Positions 52,201 to 60,845 are shown, numbered from the stretch's first letter. The stretch: 64,000 nucleotides of DNA from Lachnospiraceae bacterium (GCA_013316825.1 WSLY01000003.1:62001-126000); one strand, 5' to 3'. Notes: generated from the letters alone by a model not told the origin. Translations and numbers: made by a program.

Positions 52201-52429
52201 TGTCGTAGTGATTGTCATAGCGCTCGGCAAATTCTTCTGCCGTCACCTTCATTAGTGCAAACATACCCTCATTTGCATACTCCAGCAAAAGACCGTCGTC
52301 GTAAACCAGCCGGCACACGCCGCCGGGTATGCTGTTCATCAGCGTACGCAGCTCAAATCGTGCCTCTTCCAGACTTTTTGTAATATCCATATTTCCCCCC
52401 GAAAATCCGTCCTTTGCTTTTCCCTTCAT
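49244..52429 (-). CDS. PAS-PAS-GGDEF-GAF-GGDEF-EAL cyclic-di-GMP enzyme
   Basis: A 1061-residue cytoplasmic protein. Two PAS domains (about 25-145 and 155-272) are followed by a GGDEF domain with an intact RVGGDEF (358-362). Next come a GAF-like region (about 480-620), a second GGDEF whose signature is degenerate (TSDHF, around 725), and an EAL phosphodiesterase domain to the end. The EAL domain has AEALVRW, PISVNFSRRH, EITESIFM, DDFGSGYSSL, KLDKKF and AEGVETEEQ, so it should be active. The degenerate second GGDEF may bind GTP and regulate. It could make and cleave c-di-GMP depending on PAS/GAF input. AGGAGG precedes the ATG; pcrA overlaps the stop. Confidence 0.93.
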   Translation of the reverse strand: MKGKAKDGFSGGNMDITKSLEEARFELRTLMNSIPGGVCRLVYDDGLLLEYANEGMFALMKVTAEEFAERYDNHYDRLLAAGEWKELRSKIEGGRDGDVIQMEYAVHYMDGRKEWRLMQAVLLQNSGKTVLQSVITDITEVKRTYYQLEQEKKKLDVLASMSGDMLFEYDIEKDTMEYTRQGEDVINDEHITGAYIKTIRQSGYVHPEDGGRLTQFCEELHTGKKHILTELRKKYKDGRYHWVEIEGVTLCDFAGKPIKVIGHTKNIDERKEKEEQLKDSLEKDSLTGVYNLQAIEDKIRARLQNPTLQLPCWLIILDVDNFKLINEADGHLVGDAVLCMVADELKSSFKDSLLGRVGGDEFMIFVEGISKEELEERLQTLNHTVRGVYEDKERNIRISCSIGVVRCTGVNKEFEKLFQWADYALYQIRQNGKNGYLIITAGKKGMLPESSYIKREQEEDYVREETVVHSVEELVLFVLELLDNVPDRESGLKMASDRVCSFFDIDDIVYISMENKYKEKKYHWSRRDKRQKEEYILQRSDKAWRYINEHFDERGILALGSNEIQGMPGEQVGAIFFVRTGEEDAAQGCIAFIDRKRDRDWSGEKEGLYRLAGILLNHLQQLYESEQEKNKIEFQINYDAVTGLPKYQKFISLAGQYMREHAEGRYHFVYSDFSNFQYINELYGYTEGDKILKAFAEKLRGMGEGIWFTRVTSDHFAGLLEGEDADDVMESYLKMSRGFCAEMNRLYDQSNLIMVSGFSSVQDVKEMPSSAIDRANVARKYGKDTASTVVVVYNQTIKEKNEAEKAILASMATALENGEFQAWLQPKVSLKSRKVVGAEALVRWRRADGTMIYPDSFIPVFEKNGFITNVDFAVLDQILAYLRSAMEQGEQLVPISVNFSRRHNENPRFVDEILSRLEKEKIPAKLIEAEITESIFMLDLSALTNNLRRLKESGIAISIDDFGSGYSSLNLLASVDADIIKLDKKFLTYTDEDSKGPVIVKYLVKMMKHMGYKVIAEGVETEEQLSLLDNADCDMVQGYYYARPMSIPDFRKFLKEFNEAV

Positions 52430-52454
52430 AAAAAGCCTCCTAAAACCGATGAAG

Positions 52455-53216
52455 CTAAACCTCTTTTACATCACTAAAATTCCATGCGTGTATGTTCAGC
52501 TCCATAACCGGCGTGCCGCAATATGCGCACACCTTTGCCCCCAAACCGGAAATCGGCGCACCACAGTTAGGACAGTTTACCCCCAGCGCCGCGTCGTCCA
52601 CATTTTCCACAAAATCCCTGTCCTGTATGTAAATGCATTCTACATTGTACTTGGACTGTTCTTTTGTATCACGGCTGCCCGCCGTCACGCCGCCGTCCTT
52701 CGTCTGATAATGATAATATTCCACTGCGGACTGAAATACAACGCTGCGCCTTCCCTTCTGGTAGCGGTATTGGTATATCTCTGTCTGGTGCACCCGAATC
52801 TGTTCAAAATGATTGTGCTCCCCTCTCACGCGCTGCATCTCCAGCATCATTTCCAGCTTTCTTTTGAGCTCCGCCGTTCCCTCTGCAAGCACCGACGACT
52901 TATCTGCATCAAGACTTCTCAAATAGGAAACCAGTACGTTTTCCGCTCTTTTTTTCATCTCGTCATAATGAAAATCAGGAAAATCCTTCATAATCCGCGG
53001 CAGATACAGGCTGGTTGCCGCCGAAACGGATTTGGGCGTCGTCGCATACTCTGCTTCTATTTTGTTAAATCCCTCTTTTAAAGAATTCGTCCCAAAAGCA
53101 ATTCTGGAAAATTCCTGAATTTTATTTTTTATGGTCCGGTAGGCACAGTAAACTATACCTGCCAGAACCAATAAAAGTACCAGTACAATAATTGTTCCTA
53201 TCAGCATTGGACTCAT
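52455..53216 (-). CDS. Membrane-anchored zinc-ribbon protein
   Basis: A 253-residue protein with an N-terminal membrane helix (about 5-25), a soluble middle with Tim44-like alpha/beta character (LRSLDADKSSVLAEGTAELKRKLEMM and an aromatic strand region), and a C-terminal zinc ribbon CPNCGAPI...CAYCGTPV (about 214-236). It starts 17 bases after the SPFH gene, whose tail also carries ribbons, and the pair is likely a membrane-associated unit. The function is unknown. Confidence 0.78.
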   Translation of the reverse strand: MSPMLIGTIIVLVLLLVLAGIVYCAYRTIKNKIQEFSRIAFGTNSLKEGFNKIEAEYATTPKSVSAATSLYLPRIMKDFPDFHYDEMKKRAENVLVSYLRSLDADKSSVLAEGTAELKRKLEMMLEMQRVRGEHNHFEQIRVHQTEIYQYRYQKGRRSVVFQSAVEYYHYQTKDGGVTAGSRDTKEQSKYNVECIYIQDRDFVENVDDAALGVNCPNCGAPISGLGAKVCAYCGTPVMELNIHAWNFSDVKEV

Positions 53217-53233
53217 TTTATTTTTCTGCTCCG

Positions 53234-54637
53234 TTATCTGATGTCATTAGAATCGAAAATATCACCGCACTCAGGACAGAATTTTGGCGGATTTTTCGGG
53301 TCCTCCGGTTCCCATCCACACTTGTCACATTTGTAAAGCGGTGCCCCCTGCGGCTTCATCTTGCCGCATTCCGTACAGAATTTGCCCTGATTCACACTGC
53401 CGCACTCACAAGTCCAGCCTGCTGCCGCGGGCTTTGGCTTTCCACATTCCTCACAGAATCTGCCGCGGTTGTCCGTTTTGCCGCATGCACAGCTCCAGCC
53501 CAAAATTGCGCCTGCCGCCGCATTGCCTGCTGCTCCTGCACCGGACATGCCTGTACTTCCTGCCCCAAACATACCGGTACCCTGCTGCATACCTGCGGGC
53601 TGTCCCTGCATGTTCTGGTTTTGCTGTCCCATTGCAAAAAGAGAATTGGCATTCATGCCGCCTGTCATCTGTGCCATATTCATGGCTGCGAAGCCCATCA
53701 TGGCGCCTGCCTCCTTGTTGGAAGCCGCCATCTTCATCGCCTCGCCCTGTGAGCGCGCCAAAAGCGCTGCCGCCATCTCGGGAGACCTGTAAATGGCTGT
53801 TTCCTGCGCTTCCTTAATCCGCTTCTCATCTTCTTCGGATGCCTTCATGGAGTTAATCGCCATGGATACCATCTCGATACCACGCAGGTGCGCCCACTTC
53901 TCAGAAAGCTCCTCGTTTAAGATATTAGTCAGTTCCATGGTATGTGCCGGAACTGCGCTGTAGACAACGCCCATGGCGGATATCTTTGCAAATGCAGGCT
54001 GCAGCGCCGTAAGCAGCTCTGCTTTCATCATCCTTGCCAGCTCGTCGTTCTTGCGGTACACATCAGTTACATTGCCGCTTATGCTGCTGTAGAACATCAG
54101 CGGGTCCACAATTTTAAAGCTGTACTCACCGTTACATCTGATGGCAATATCCATCGCCAGATTGATATTGCTGTCCACAATGCGGAAAGGTACCGGCGCA
54201 GGCGTCCCGAACAGGTTATTCATAATCTCTTTGGTATTGACAAAGTATACCCTCTGGTTCTTGCCGGTATTGCCGCCCAGAGAAAACCTCTTGCCGACAA
54301 CGCTGAAGGACTGCTTCAGGTTCTCACCCAGCTTACCGTAAAAGAGAGAAGGTTCCGTGGAAGTATCGTAAATAAACTCTCCTGCTTCCGCACAAAACTC
54401 TACGATTTTACCTTGGTCCACAATCAGCATACACTGCCCTTCATTTACTGCGATAATGGAGCCGTTTGTGATAATATCGTCATTTCCTTTGGTATTGCTG
54501 TTACGTCCCTGCGTCACTTGTTTGACACCCTTGATAACCAGTACATCGCTTGGTATGGCATCACAGTAGAAATACTCACGCCACTGGTCCGCCAGTAACC
54601 CGCCAATCGCATCTTTTGCCGCTCTTAATAAACCCAT
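53234..54637 (-). CDS. SPFH-domain protein with C-terminal zinc ribbons
   Basis: A 467-residue protein. The N-terminal half is an SPFH/Band-7-type domain of the virion-core-like (YdjI-type) family (DQWREYFYCDAIPSDVLVIKGVK, VNEGQCMLIVDQGKIVEF, FFVNTKEIMNN-like YFVNTKEI). A Gln/Ala helix and a Gly/Met/Gln-rich stretch (about 305-375) follow. Three zinc ribbons end the protein: CACGKTDNRGRFCEECG, CECGSVNQGKFCTECG and CDKCGWEP...FCPECG. SPFH proteins form membrane scaffolds. A GGAGGAG site precedes the ATG. Confidence 0.85.
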   Translation of the reverse strand: MGLLRAAKDAIGGLLADQWREYFYCDAIPSDVLVIKGVKQVTQGRNSNTKGNDDIITNGSIIAVNEGQCMLIVDQGKIVEFCAEAGEFIYDTSTEPSLFYGKLGENLKQSFSVVGKRFSLGGNTGKNQRVYFVNTKEIMNNLFGTPAPVPFRIVDSNINLAMDIAIRCNGEYSFKIVDPLMFYSSISGNVTDVYRKNDELARMMKAELLTALQPAFAKISAMGVVYSAVPAHTMELTNILNEELSEKWAHLRGIEMVSMAINSMKASEEDEKRIKEAQETAIYRSPEMAAALLARSQGEAMKMAASNKEAGAMMGFAAMNMAQMTGGMNANSLFAMGQQNQNMQGQPAGMQQGTGMFGAGSTGMSGAGAAGNAAAGAILGWSCACGKTDNRGRFCEECGKPKPAAAGWTCECGSVNQGKFCTECGKMKPQGAPLYKCDKCGWEPEDPKNPPKFCPECGDIFDSNDIR

Positions 54638-54702
54638 TTTTGCTCCTCCGTTGAATATGTAATTTTGCTTCTATCATCCAGTTTATGAACACTTATTGTT
54701 TT

Positions 54703-54731
54703 ATTGTATCAAGTTTTCTAACTTTTCACAA
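54703..54731 (-). promoter_or_regulatory. Promoter of the SPFH/zinc-ribbon operon
   Basis: On the minus strand TTGTGA (54726-54731), 17 bases, TACAAT (54703-54708). The divergent XRE gene has only a weak TTGCAT/TATAGA-type candidate near 54778-54800. Confidence 0.65.
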
Positions 54732-54824
54732 CTCACTTTTACAATTATTTGACCTTTTTCTTTACAAAAGGCTCCCTTTTGCATAAACTGTAATTATAGA
54801 ATAACATAAGAGGGAGTTAATATC

Positions 54825-55310
54825 ATGGGAAAAAAAGCAACCAAAGCTGCTGATAATATGTACTATCTTGCACGTTACGAGGCTTCTAAAACAAATGACG
54901 ATTTTACCAGCCGTGAAAAGGCTGCCGAAATCATCGGCATAGACCGCACCCGTCTCGCCCGCATCGAGCTTGGCTCCATCACGCCGTACCCCGAAGAGGT
55001 GCTCGCCATGTCCCATACTTACAACTGCCCCGAACTGTGTAATTCCTACTGTGCAAGAGAATGTCCTATCGGCAGGACAAGCGTAAAAGAGGTTATCATC
55101 GACGACTTTGACCGTCTGGCTCTGAAAGTTCTGGGCTCTCTGAAAGACATTGACGATTTGCGGATGGCTCTCATCGCCATTTCCGAGGACGGTATTATCT
55201 CCGAATCGGAGCGCCCTACATTTCAGCATATTCTGGACTCTCTGGAAAAAATATCCACCAACGCCAAGGCACTTCAGCTCTGGGCAATGAAAAACATACA
55301 TATTCAGTAA
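54825..55310 (+). CDS. XRE-family regulator with a cysteine motif
   Basis: A 161-residue DNA-binding protein: an N-terminal HTH (about 25-65: TSREKAAEIIGIDRTRLARIELG) and then EVLAMSHTYNCPELCNSYCA with a following RECPIG. The four cysteines (CPxLCNxYCxxxCPIG) are characteristic of a group of Lachnospiraceae regulators and could bind metal. A helical C-terminus follows. GAGGGAG precedes the ATG. It is divergent from the SPFH operon and 60 bases upstream of a truncated ABC lipoprotein gene. Confidence 0.85.
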   Translation: MGKKATKAADNMYYLARYEASKTNDDFTSREKAAEIIGIDRTRLARIELGSITPYPEEVLAMSHTYNCPELCNSYCARECPIGRTSVKEVIIDDFDRLALKVLGSLKDIDDLRMALIAISEDGIISESERPTFQHILDSLEKISTNAKALQLWAMKNIHIQ

Positions 55311-55370
55311 TATGCACTTTTTTTAAATTGCCGTAATATAATAAAGCATCACGAAAAACTGGAGGATTCT

Positions 55371-55991
55371 ATGAAAAAATTATTTAGTTTATCGCTGGTG
55401 CTTTTGTTCTGTCTGTCCGCTCTGACAGGCTGCGGAAAAAAAGCAGACAGCAGCGGCCTTACCAAAGTAACCTTAAATGAAGTGGCACACAGCATCTTTT
55501 ATGCGCCGATGTATGTTGCCATAGAAGAAGGGTATTTTGAAGAAGAGGGCATCGATTTGACTTTGGTGACCGGCTTTGGCGCCGATAAAACCATGACCGC
55601 TCTGCTGACCGGTGAAGCAGATATCGGTTTTATGGGAAGTGAAAGCACGATTTATACCTATCTGGGAGGTACGCAGGATTACGCCGTAAACTTTGCGCAG
55701 CTTACCCAGCGTGCCGGCAATTTCCTTGTATCCCGAGAACCCATCGACAACTTTTCCTGGGATATGCTGATTGGCTCAAACGTCCTCGGCGGCAGGCCCG
55801 GCGGTATGCCTGAAATGGTTTTTGAATACATTCTGGTAAAAAACAATATCGACCCCGCTCAGGATTTGCATATCGACCAAAGCATTGATTTCGGCTCTAC
55901 CGCCGCCGCGTTCTCCGGTGGGCAGGGTGATTTCACGGTTGAGTCACATTATTTACTGCACCCCTGCCACATACTCCTTTCCGCTTCTTGA
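55371..55991 (+). pseudogene. NMT1/SsuA-type ABC substrate-binding lipoprotein, 3'-truncated
   Basis: The first 190 or so residues are a normal substrate-binding lipoprotein: lipobox ALTGC, VTLNEVAHSIFYAPMYVAIEEGYFEEEGI, GEADIGFMGSESTIYTYLGG, LGGRPGGMPEMVFEYILVKNNI. The usual protein has over 300 residues, yet here homology stops near 55940 and the frame runs into the end of the opposite ABC-exporter gene (stop at 991). The break lies about 13 bases from that gene's own stop. GGAGG precedes the ATG. The C-terminal lobe and any partner permease and ATPase are missing, so it is a remnant of a deletion. Confidence 0.8.
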
Positions 55992-57743
55992 CAGCTCCAC
56001 CAGCCTCTTGTATCTGCCTTCCCGCTCCATCAATTCCGCATGTCTGCCTTTTTCACATACCGTTCCGTTTTCTAAGACATATATCATATCCGCTTTTTCA
56101 ATCGTGGAAAGCCTGTGCGCCACCACAAGCGTTGTGCGCCCGCCCATAAGCGCTTCAATGCCCTTTTTTACAAGCTGTTCGCTCTCTGCATCCAGTGCGG
56201 AAGTGGCTTCATCCAAAAGCAGTATCGGCGCATTCCTGACAAATGCGCGCGCGAGCGCAATCCGCTGGCGCTGCCCGCCGGACAGACTTTCCCCGCGCTC
56301 TCCGACTATCGTATCGTACCCGTTTGGAAACGACATAATAAAGGCATGGGCATAGGCGCGCTTTGCCGCCTCCACTACTTCCTCGTCGCTTGCACCAAGC
56401 CTGCCATACCGTATATTCTCTTTGATGCTTGTATGGAACAGATAGGCATCCTGCGGCACATAGGCAATATTGCTCCGCAGTTCTTTTAAGGTATAGCCGG
56501 ACACCGGTCTTCCCAACACACTGACCGTACCGCTGTCCAACCGGTAAAAACCCAGCACAAGTTTGACTATCGTACTCTTACCGCCGCCGCTGGCGCCTAC
56601 AAGCGCCGTCGTTTTTCCCCTGTTTGCCACAATGCTTATGCCGTCTATCACTTTTTCACAACCGTCATAGGAAAATACTCCTTCCCGTATTTGAATACCG
56701 TCTTTTTGTGAAAAGGACGCCTCTTCCTCTTCCTCAGCACCGCTCCCGCCCTGCTCTTTTAGAATCTGCTCTTCTAAGACCGGCTGATCCAAAATCTCAT
56801 ACACCCTGTCTGCAAGGACAAAGGAATCTATCAGACACCCCCATCCGCTTCCGATATTCCCCAGAAAATAAGACACCATGCCCTGCAGACTGAGAATTGC
56901 CACCACCGTTCCAAAATCCACCATACCTGCAAAAGACATAAACACGCCGATAATCAAAATCACAATATTGCACAAAAATCCAAATACCCATTCTACCGCC
57001 TGCACGTCAGACATTCTGCGAAACCGTTTCACGGAAGCGTCCGCCGCCTCTGCATTTGCCGCAGCGTATTTTTCCGTCATAACCCGCGCACCGGCAAACA
57101 TTTTAATCACAGCAATCCCCGCCAGTATGTCAGTCAGCCTTTCCGTACAGACAGTAAGCAGCTTTTGTACCTTGAGCGCCATACTGCGAAGCGGCTTTGA
57201 AAGAAGCATGTCAATCTTTACGGACACCAGACTTAACACAAGCACCATAAAACCGATCCTTACGTCCAGCCACAAAATCATACCGATTGCAACGCTGCCG
57301 GTTATCACCGGCTTTATGACGCTCTGATGCCTGTTTGCAAGAGAAGTCTTGATATCCTCTACATGAAAGCACAGCTTTTGAATGGAATCAGCTGTGTGGT
57401 GGCCTTCAAAGTAAGACATTGGCAGGCGAAACAGATGTGTCATCACCCGAAGACGAAGTCTTTTCATAATCTGCCGAATCTGATACATATAGGTATAGAT
57501 AACGATGCACCTCGCCAGATTCACCGCCAGAACACTCCCCGCAAGCCAAAGCGCCGACTGGAACAACGTACTGTCAGAAGCCGTCACCGCATTGATAATC
57601 CTTTGATAAAGCAATGCATTCATTGCGCTTACCAGTACTTCCATAACCGGAATCAGCAGCAGACAAAACCAGTACACACCAGCCTTTTCAAATAGCGACA
57701 GGTACTTCTTCAGCCCCGTCATTGTTATTTTTTCCTGATTCAT
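55953..57743 (-). CDS. ABC exporter half-transporter (membrane plus ATPase), second of pair
   Basis: About 596 residues: six membrane helices (about 20-300) then an ATPase domain with Walker A VGASGGGKSTIVK, signature LSGGQRQRIALARAF, Walker B ILLLDEATSALDAES and H-loop VVAHRLSTIEKAD. Full consensus, so it should be active. I list ATG 57743 (MNQEKITMTGLKKYLS) with GGAG ten bases upstream; ATG 57722 is equally possible. It overlaps the previous exporter gene by over 35 bp. The two probably form a heterodimer exporting a drug, lipid or peptide. Confidence 0.9.
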   Translation of the reverse strand: MNQEKITMTGLKKYLSLFEKAGVYWFCLLLIPVMEVLVSAMNALLYQRIINAVTASDSTLFQSALWLAGSVLAVNLARCIVIYTYMYQIRQIMKRLRLRVMTHLFRLPMSYFEGHHTADSIQKLCFHVEDIKTSLANRHQSVIKPVITGSVAIGMILWLDVRIGFMVLVLSLVSVKIDMLLSKPLRSMALKVQKLLTVCTERLTDILAGIAVIKMFAGARVMTEKYAAANAEAADASVKRFRRMSDVQAVEWVFGFLCNIVILIIGVFMSFAGMVDFGTVVAILSLQGMVSYFLGNIGSGWGCLIDSFVLADRVYEILDQPVLEEQILKEQGGSGAEEEEEASFSQKDGIQIREGVFSYDGCEKVIDGISIVANRGKTTALVGASGGGKSTIVKLVLGFYRLDSGTVSVLGRPVSGYTLKELRSNIAYVPQDAYLFHTSIKENIRYGRLGASDEEVVEAAKRAYAHAFIMSFPNGYDTIVGERGESLSGGQRQRIALARAFVRNAPILLLDEATSALDAESEQLVKKGIEALMGGRTTLVVAHRLSTIEKADMIYVLENGTVCEKGRHAELMEREGRYKRLVELSRSGKEYVAGVQ

Positions 57744-59517
57744 CCTCATACTCCATCTCAGAACCTGCATATGTGGAATAAAGCTTTGGATACACCCTGC
57801 CCCGCTCCATCAGCTCTTTGTGGGTTCCCATCTCCGCCACACTTCCATGCTCCATCACTACAATATAATCTGCATTTTTTATCGTTGACAGCCTGTGCGC
57901 CACCACAAGCGTGGTACGTCCCTCTGTCAGCCTGTCAAGCGCTTTCTGCACGTCCGCTTCCGCCTGCACATCCAATGCGGACGTCGCTTCGTCCAAAAGC
58001 AGGATAGGGGCATCCTTTAAGATGGCGCGCGCAATGGAAATACGCTGCATCTGCCCTCCTGACAGGCGCGAGCCCCGTTCGCCTGCCGGCGTGTCATACC
58101 CCTCAGGCAGCCTTTCGATAAAACCGGAGGCGTTCGCAGCCTCAGCCGCCATACAAATCTCTTCTTTTTCTGCCTCCGGCTTTCCCATGGCAATATTTTC
58201 TCCCACCGACACCGGAAACAAATATGCATGTTGGGATACATAAGAAATGCGTGACCGCAGCGCTTCCAGATTCCAGTCCGCAAGGGGAATGCCTTCCACC
58301 AGAATGCTTCCCTGCTGCGGTCTGTAAAATCCGCATAAAAGGCGCAGCAATGTACTTTTTCCGCCCCCGCTCGCGCCAACCACCGCCACCGTTTCTCCCC
58401 GCAAAACCCGAAAACTGGTATTCGTCAACACGAAAGTTCCTTCCTCATAAGAAAAAGAAACATCCCTGAATTCTATTGCCGGCGCTTCCGTTCTGCCGGA
58501 TTCTATATTTCCCGTCTGTTCTGACGGTGCATACAATATCTCAAATATTCGCTCTGCCGCCGCCAGAGCCACCTTGCTGTTAAAAATTCTGCTTGCCATA
58601 TCATTCATCACTTCCACCATCTTTGGCAGAAGCGAAAAAAACGCTACCAGACTGCCTATCGTCAGCCTTCCCTGCAGACAGAACCAGCCGCCTGTCACAA
58701 GGCAGAGGATGGAAGAAAGCGTACCCGACAAAATAAAGAAGGCGCGGCCCTTGTACTGATTTTTGTCGTTGCAGATTGCCATGCGAGTCATTTTTTCCAC
58801 ACTCGCTCCATAATCCTCCAAAAGCTTATCCTCAAGAGAATAGCTTTTCACCACCTCCATACCGCCTATCATATCCGCCGACGCGCTGATAATATCCGCT
58901 GAATACTGCATGTAGGCCTTGGAGCCCGCCTTAAATTTAGTTGTCAAAAAAGCGCCCAGAGGCAGGCACAGGATAACAGGCAGTATGGATACCAGAAACA
59001 GGGGCGGATTCAGATACAGCAAATAAATAAAATAGAAAACCAGCAAGAACGGGTTGGTAATGATAGAAATCAAATCGTCCTGCACAAAGCTGCTGACCCT
59101 GTTCACATCATCCGTCAGCCTTGATAAAATATCTCCCGAATGCTTTTTTGCCATATATGCGGCAGTCATAGTGGTAATGTGCGCTGCCGCATCATCCTTT
59201 ACCTCCTGCAGTATTTTCGTCGCCGCGCTGCCGGAAGCATACCGCATCAGCCACGCAGCCCCTGCGCCGGTTGCCAGCAGCCCCCCGCACCAAAAGAAAA
59301 TGCTGCCAATATCCGTTAAGCTTCCTGCTGCAAGCCCGTCAATCACGCGCCTCAAAAGCGCCGCTCCCAAAACCCCGCAGCCGGCACACAATGCGCCGGC
59401 AAACAGGGCAAGCAATATAAGCCTTGCGTACCTGCCTACATACCGCAGAATCCAAATCAGGCCTTTTTGCGAAACGCCATCCTTTTTCCCCGTTTTGACT
59501 TTCCTTATTCCTGCCAC
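57688..59517 (-). CDS. ABC exporter half-transporter (membrane plus ATPase), first of pair
   Basis: A 609-residue protein, GTG-started at 59517 (MAGIRKVKTGKKDG), overlapping the XRE-PurM gene's end by 13 bp. Six membrane helices (about 30-310) precede an ATPase domain with Walker A VGASGGGKSTLLRLL, signature LSGGQMQRISIARAIL, Walker B ILLLDEATSALDVQA and H-loop VVAHRLSTIKNAD. It pairs with the following half-transporter. The tight overlaps indicate the regulator and both exporter genes form one operon. Confidence 0.9.
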   Translation of the reverse strand: MAGIRKVKTGKKDGVSQKGLIWILRYVGRYARLILLALFAGALCAGCGVLGAALLRRVIDGLAAGSLTDIGSIFFWCGGLLATGAGAAWLMRYASGSAATKILQEVKDDAAAHITTMTAAYMAKKHSGDILSRLTDDVNRVSSFVQDDLISIITNPFLLVFYFIYLLYLNPPLFLVSILPVILCLPLGAFLTTKFKAGSKAYMQYSADIISASADMIGGMEVVKSYSLEDKLLEDYGASVEKMTRMAICNDKNQYKGRAFFILSGTLSSILCLVTGGWFCLQGRLTIGSLVAFFSLLPKMVEVMNDMASRIFNSKVALAAAERIFEILYAPSEQTGNIESGRTEAPAIEFRDVSFSYEEGTFVLTNTSFRVLRGETVAVVGASGGGKSTLLRLLCGFYRPQQGSILVEGIPLADWNLEALRSRISYVSQHAYLFPVSVGENIAMGKPEAEKEEICMAAEAANASGFIERLPEGYDTPAGERGSRLSGGQMQRISIARAILKDAPILLLDEATSALDVQAEADVQKALDRLTEGRTTLVVAHRLSTIKNADYIVVMEHGSVAEMGTHKELMERGRVYPKLYSTYAGSEMEYEDESGKNNNDGAEEVPVAI

Positions 59518-60770
59518 AATATCCGCCCCCTGCTCCAGACCTTTTCCCCCTTGTGATTATAGTTTGCTTCTATTCGTCCGATGCGCCAGCACATCGAAAA
59601 CTGTCCGATTATCTCCATTGCCTCTTCCGCATATTTTTCCGGCACAGCCGCCACCATACCAATTCCCATGTCAAAGTGATAGGCAAACACGTTTTCTCCA
59701 ATCATATCCTGTGCAAACAGAAACTGATACAAAGGCATAACCGGAACAGAAGACAAATCGATACATACTCCCAGCCCCTCCGGTATCCCCTGCCAGCTTT
59801 TCTCTTTCAGCAGGGCATTGTGAATCCGAAACGCCTTGTGCAGATATCCCTTCTCCTGCAATGCCATGATTTCTCTTGTCGCCGCCTGATTTGCCTTCAT
59901 CAATTCATCAAGGAAAAATCTGTTTTCGTCAATCAGAGCATGACAAAGCTCCGGTTTTTTATTCAGCATAATCTTTACAAAAGGAAATGTGGTTCCGTTT
60001 ATACCCTCTGCCTTTATGCCAATCAGGACGTCCCCTTCCCGCAGGCGGCTCCCTGTCAGAATTTTCTCCTTATCCTGTACCCCCACAACCGTAACGCTCA
60101 ACTCATACTCTTCGGCATTGTAATTGACCGGCTGGGCTGAAATTTCCATTCCGGTAAATAAAACCTTATTTTTATCACATACTTTCCGAAAGGTCTGCGC
60201 CATCAAATACAACTGTTCCTGATTGTAGTTTCCGCACACTATCATTGCCTTTAGCATCACCGGCTTCATACCGTGCTGCAATGTATAATTCATGGCGCCC
60301 GCCGCCGTATCCGCACAAATCTCCTGATTATACCGATACTCCTTTGCCAGCTTTTCCTTGGAGCCCGGGACACAGGTAATGCAGGAATATACCGGCTCCT
60401 TCATCTGGGAGGTGTCTATTTGAAACAGACAGGTATCCGCATAATCCGCATATAGTATATTGTCATCCACCGTATTAAGCTTTTGTATTTCCCTTTTTAA
60501 TGCATGCAGCCTTTCCGAATCCAATCCGGAATCCCGATAAGTAATACGCCTGTCTTTCCATTCCTCTTCATTTAACAGCGCATCCACCGTTACATGCAAC
60601 AACTTTGAAATACCGTGCAGCATTTCGACCGTGGGCAGACTCTTACCCGATTCCCACTTTGAAACAGCCTGATAAGAAATATGAAGAAAATCTGCCAGCT
60701 CCTTTTGCGTAACGCCTCTTTCCTTTCTGAAAAAAGCAATTCTTCTGCCAATCTTTTCTTTGTCCAGCAT
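59505..60770 (-). CDS. XRE regulator fused to a PurM-like (AIR-synthase-type) domain
   Basis: About 421 residues from ATG 60770 (MLDKEKIGRRIAFFRKERGV); the frame extends nine codons upstream. The N-terminal HTH (about 5-60: TQKELADFLHISYQAVSKWESGKSLP) is a canonical XRE domain. The rest resembles aminoimidazole-ribonucleotide synthase (PurM): ITYRDSGLDSERL, then CADTAAGAMNYTLQHGMKPV, VLFTGMEISAQPVNYNAEEY, LREGDVLIGIKAEGI, and a C-terminal half IPEGLGVCIDL...YHFDMGIGMVAAVPEKYAEEAMEI. The PurM start usually contains a glycine-rich ATP segment that looks altered here, suggesting ligand sensing. The domain assignment is from motif memory, not a search. It directly precedes and overlaps an ABC exporter pair, so it likely controls them. 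Confidence 0.78.
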   Translation of the reverse strand: MLDKEKIGRRIAFFRKERGVTQKELADFLHISYQAVSKWESGKSLPTVEMLHGISKLLHVTVDALLNEEEWKDRRITYRDSGLDSERLHALKREIQKLNTVDDNILYADYADTCLFQIDTSQMKEPVYSCITCVPGSKEKLAKEYRYNQEICADTAAGAMNYTLQHGMKPVMLKAMIVCGNYNQEQLYLMAQTFRKVCDKNKVLFTGMEISAQPVNYNAEEYELSVTVVGVQDKEKILTGSRLREGDVLIGIKAEGINGTTFPFVKIMLNKKPELCHALIDENRFFLDELMKANQAATREIMALQEKGYLHKAFRIHNALLKEKSWQGIPEGLGVCIDLSSVPVMPLYQFLFAQDMIGENVFAYHFDMGIGMVAAVPEKYAEEAMEIIGQFSMCWRIGRIEANYNHKGEKVWSRGRILWQE

Positions 60771-60815
60771 ATACCTTATAACCTTTCCACAGTCCATTGC
60801 CCTGACCGTATCTCA

Positions 60816-60845
60816 AATATATCACGCCAATACCTTGATTGACAA
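60816..60845 (-). promoter_or_regulatory. Promoter of the XRE-PurM/ABC exporter operon
   Basis: On the minus strand TTGTCA (60840-60845), 18 bases, TATATT (60816-60821), 45 bases before the start. Confidence 0.5.

Noticed and set aside
54762-55301. A minus-strand frame opposite the XRE regulator
   Set aside because: The plus-strand protein has a clear HTH, cysteine motif and ribosome site.
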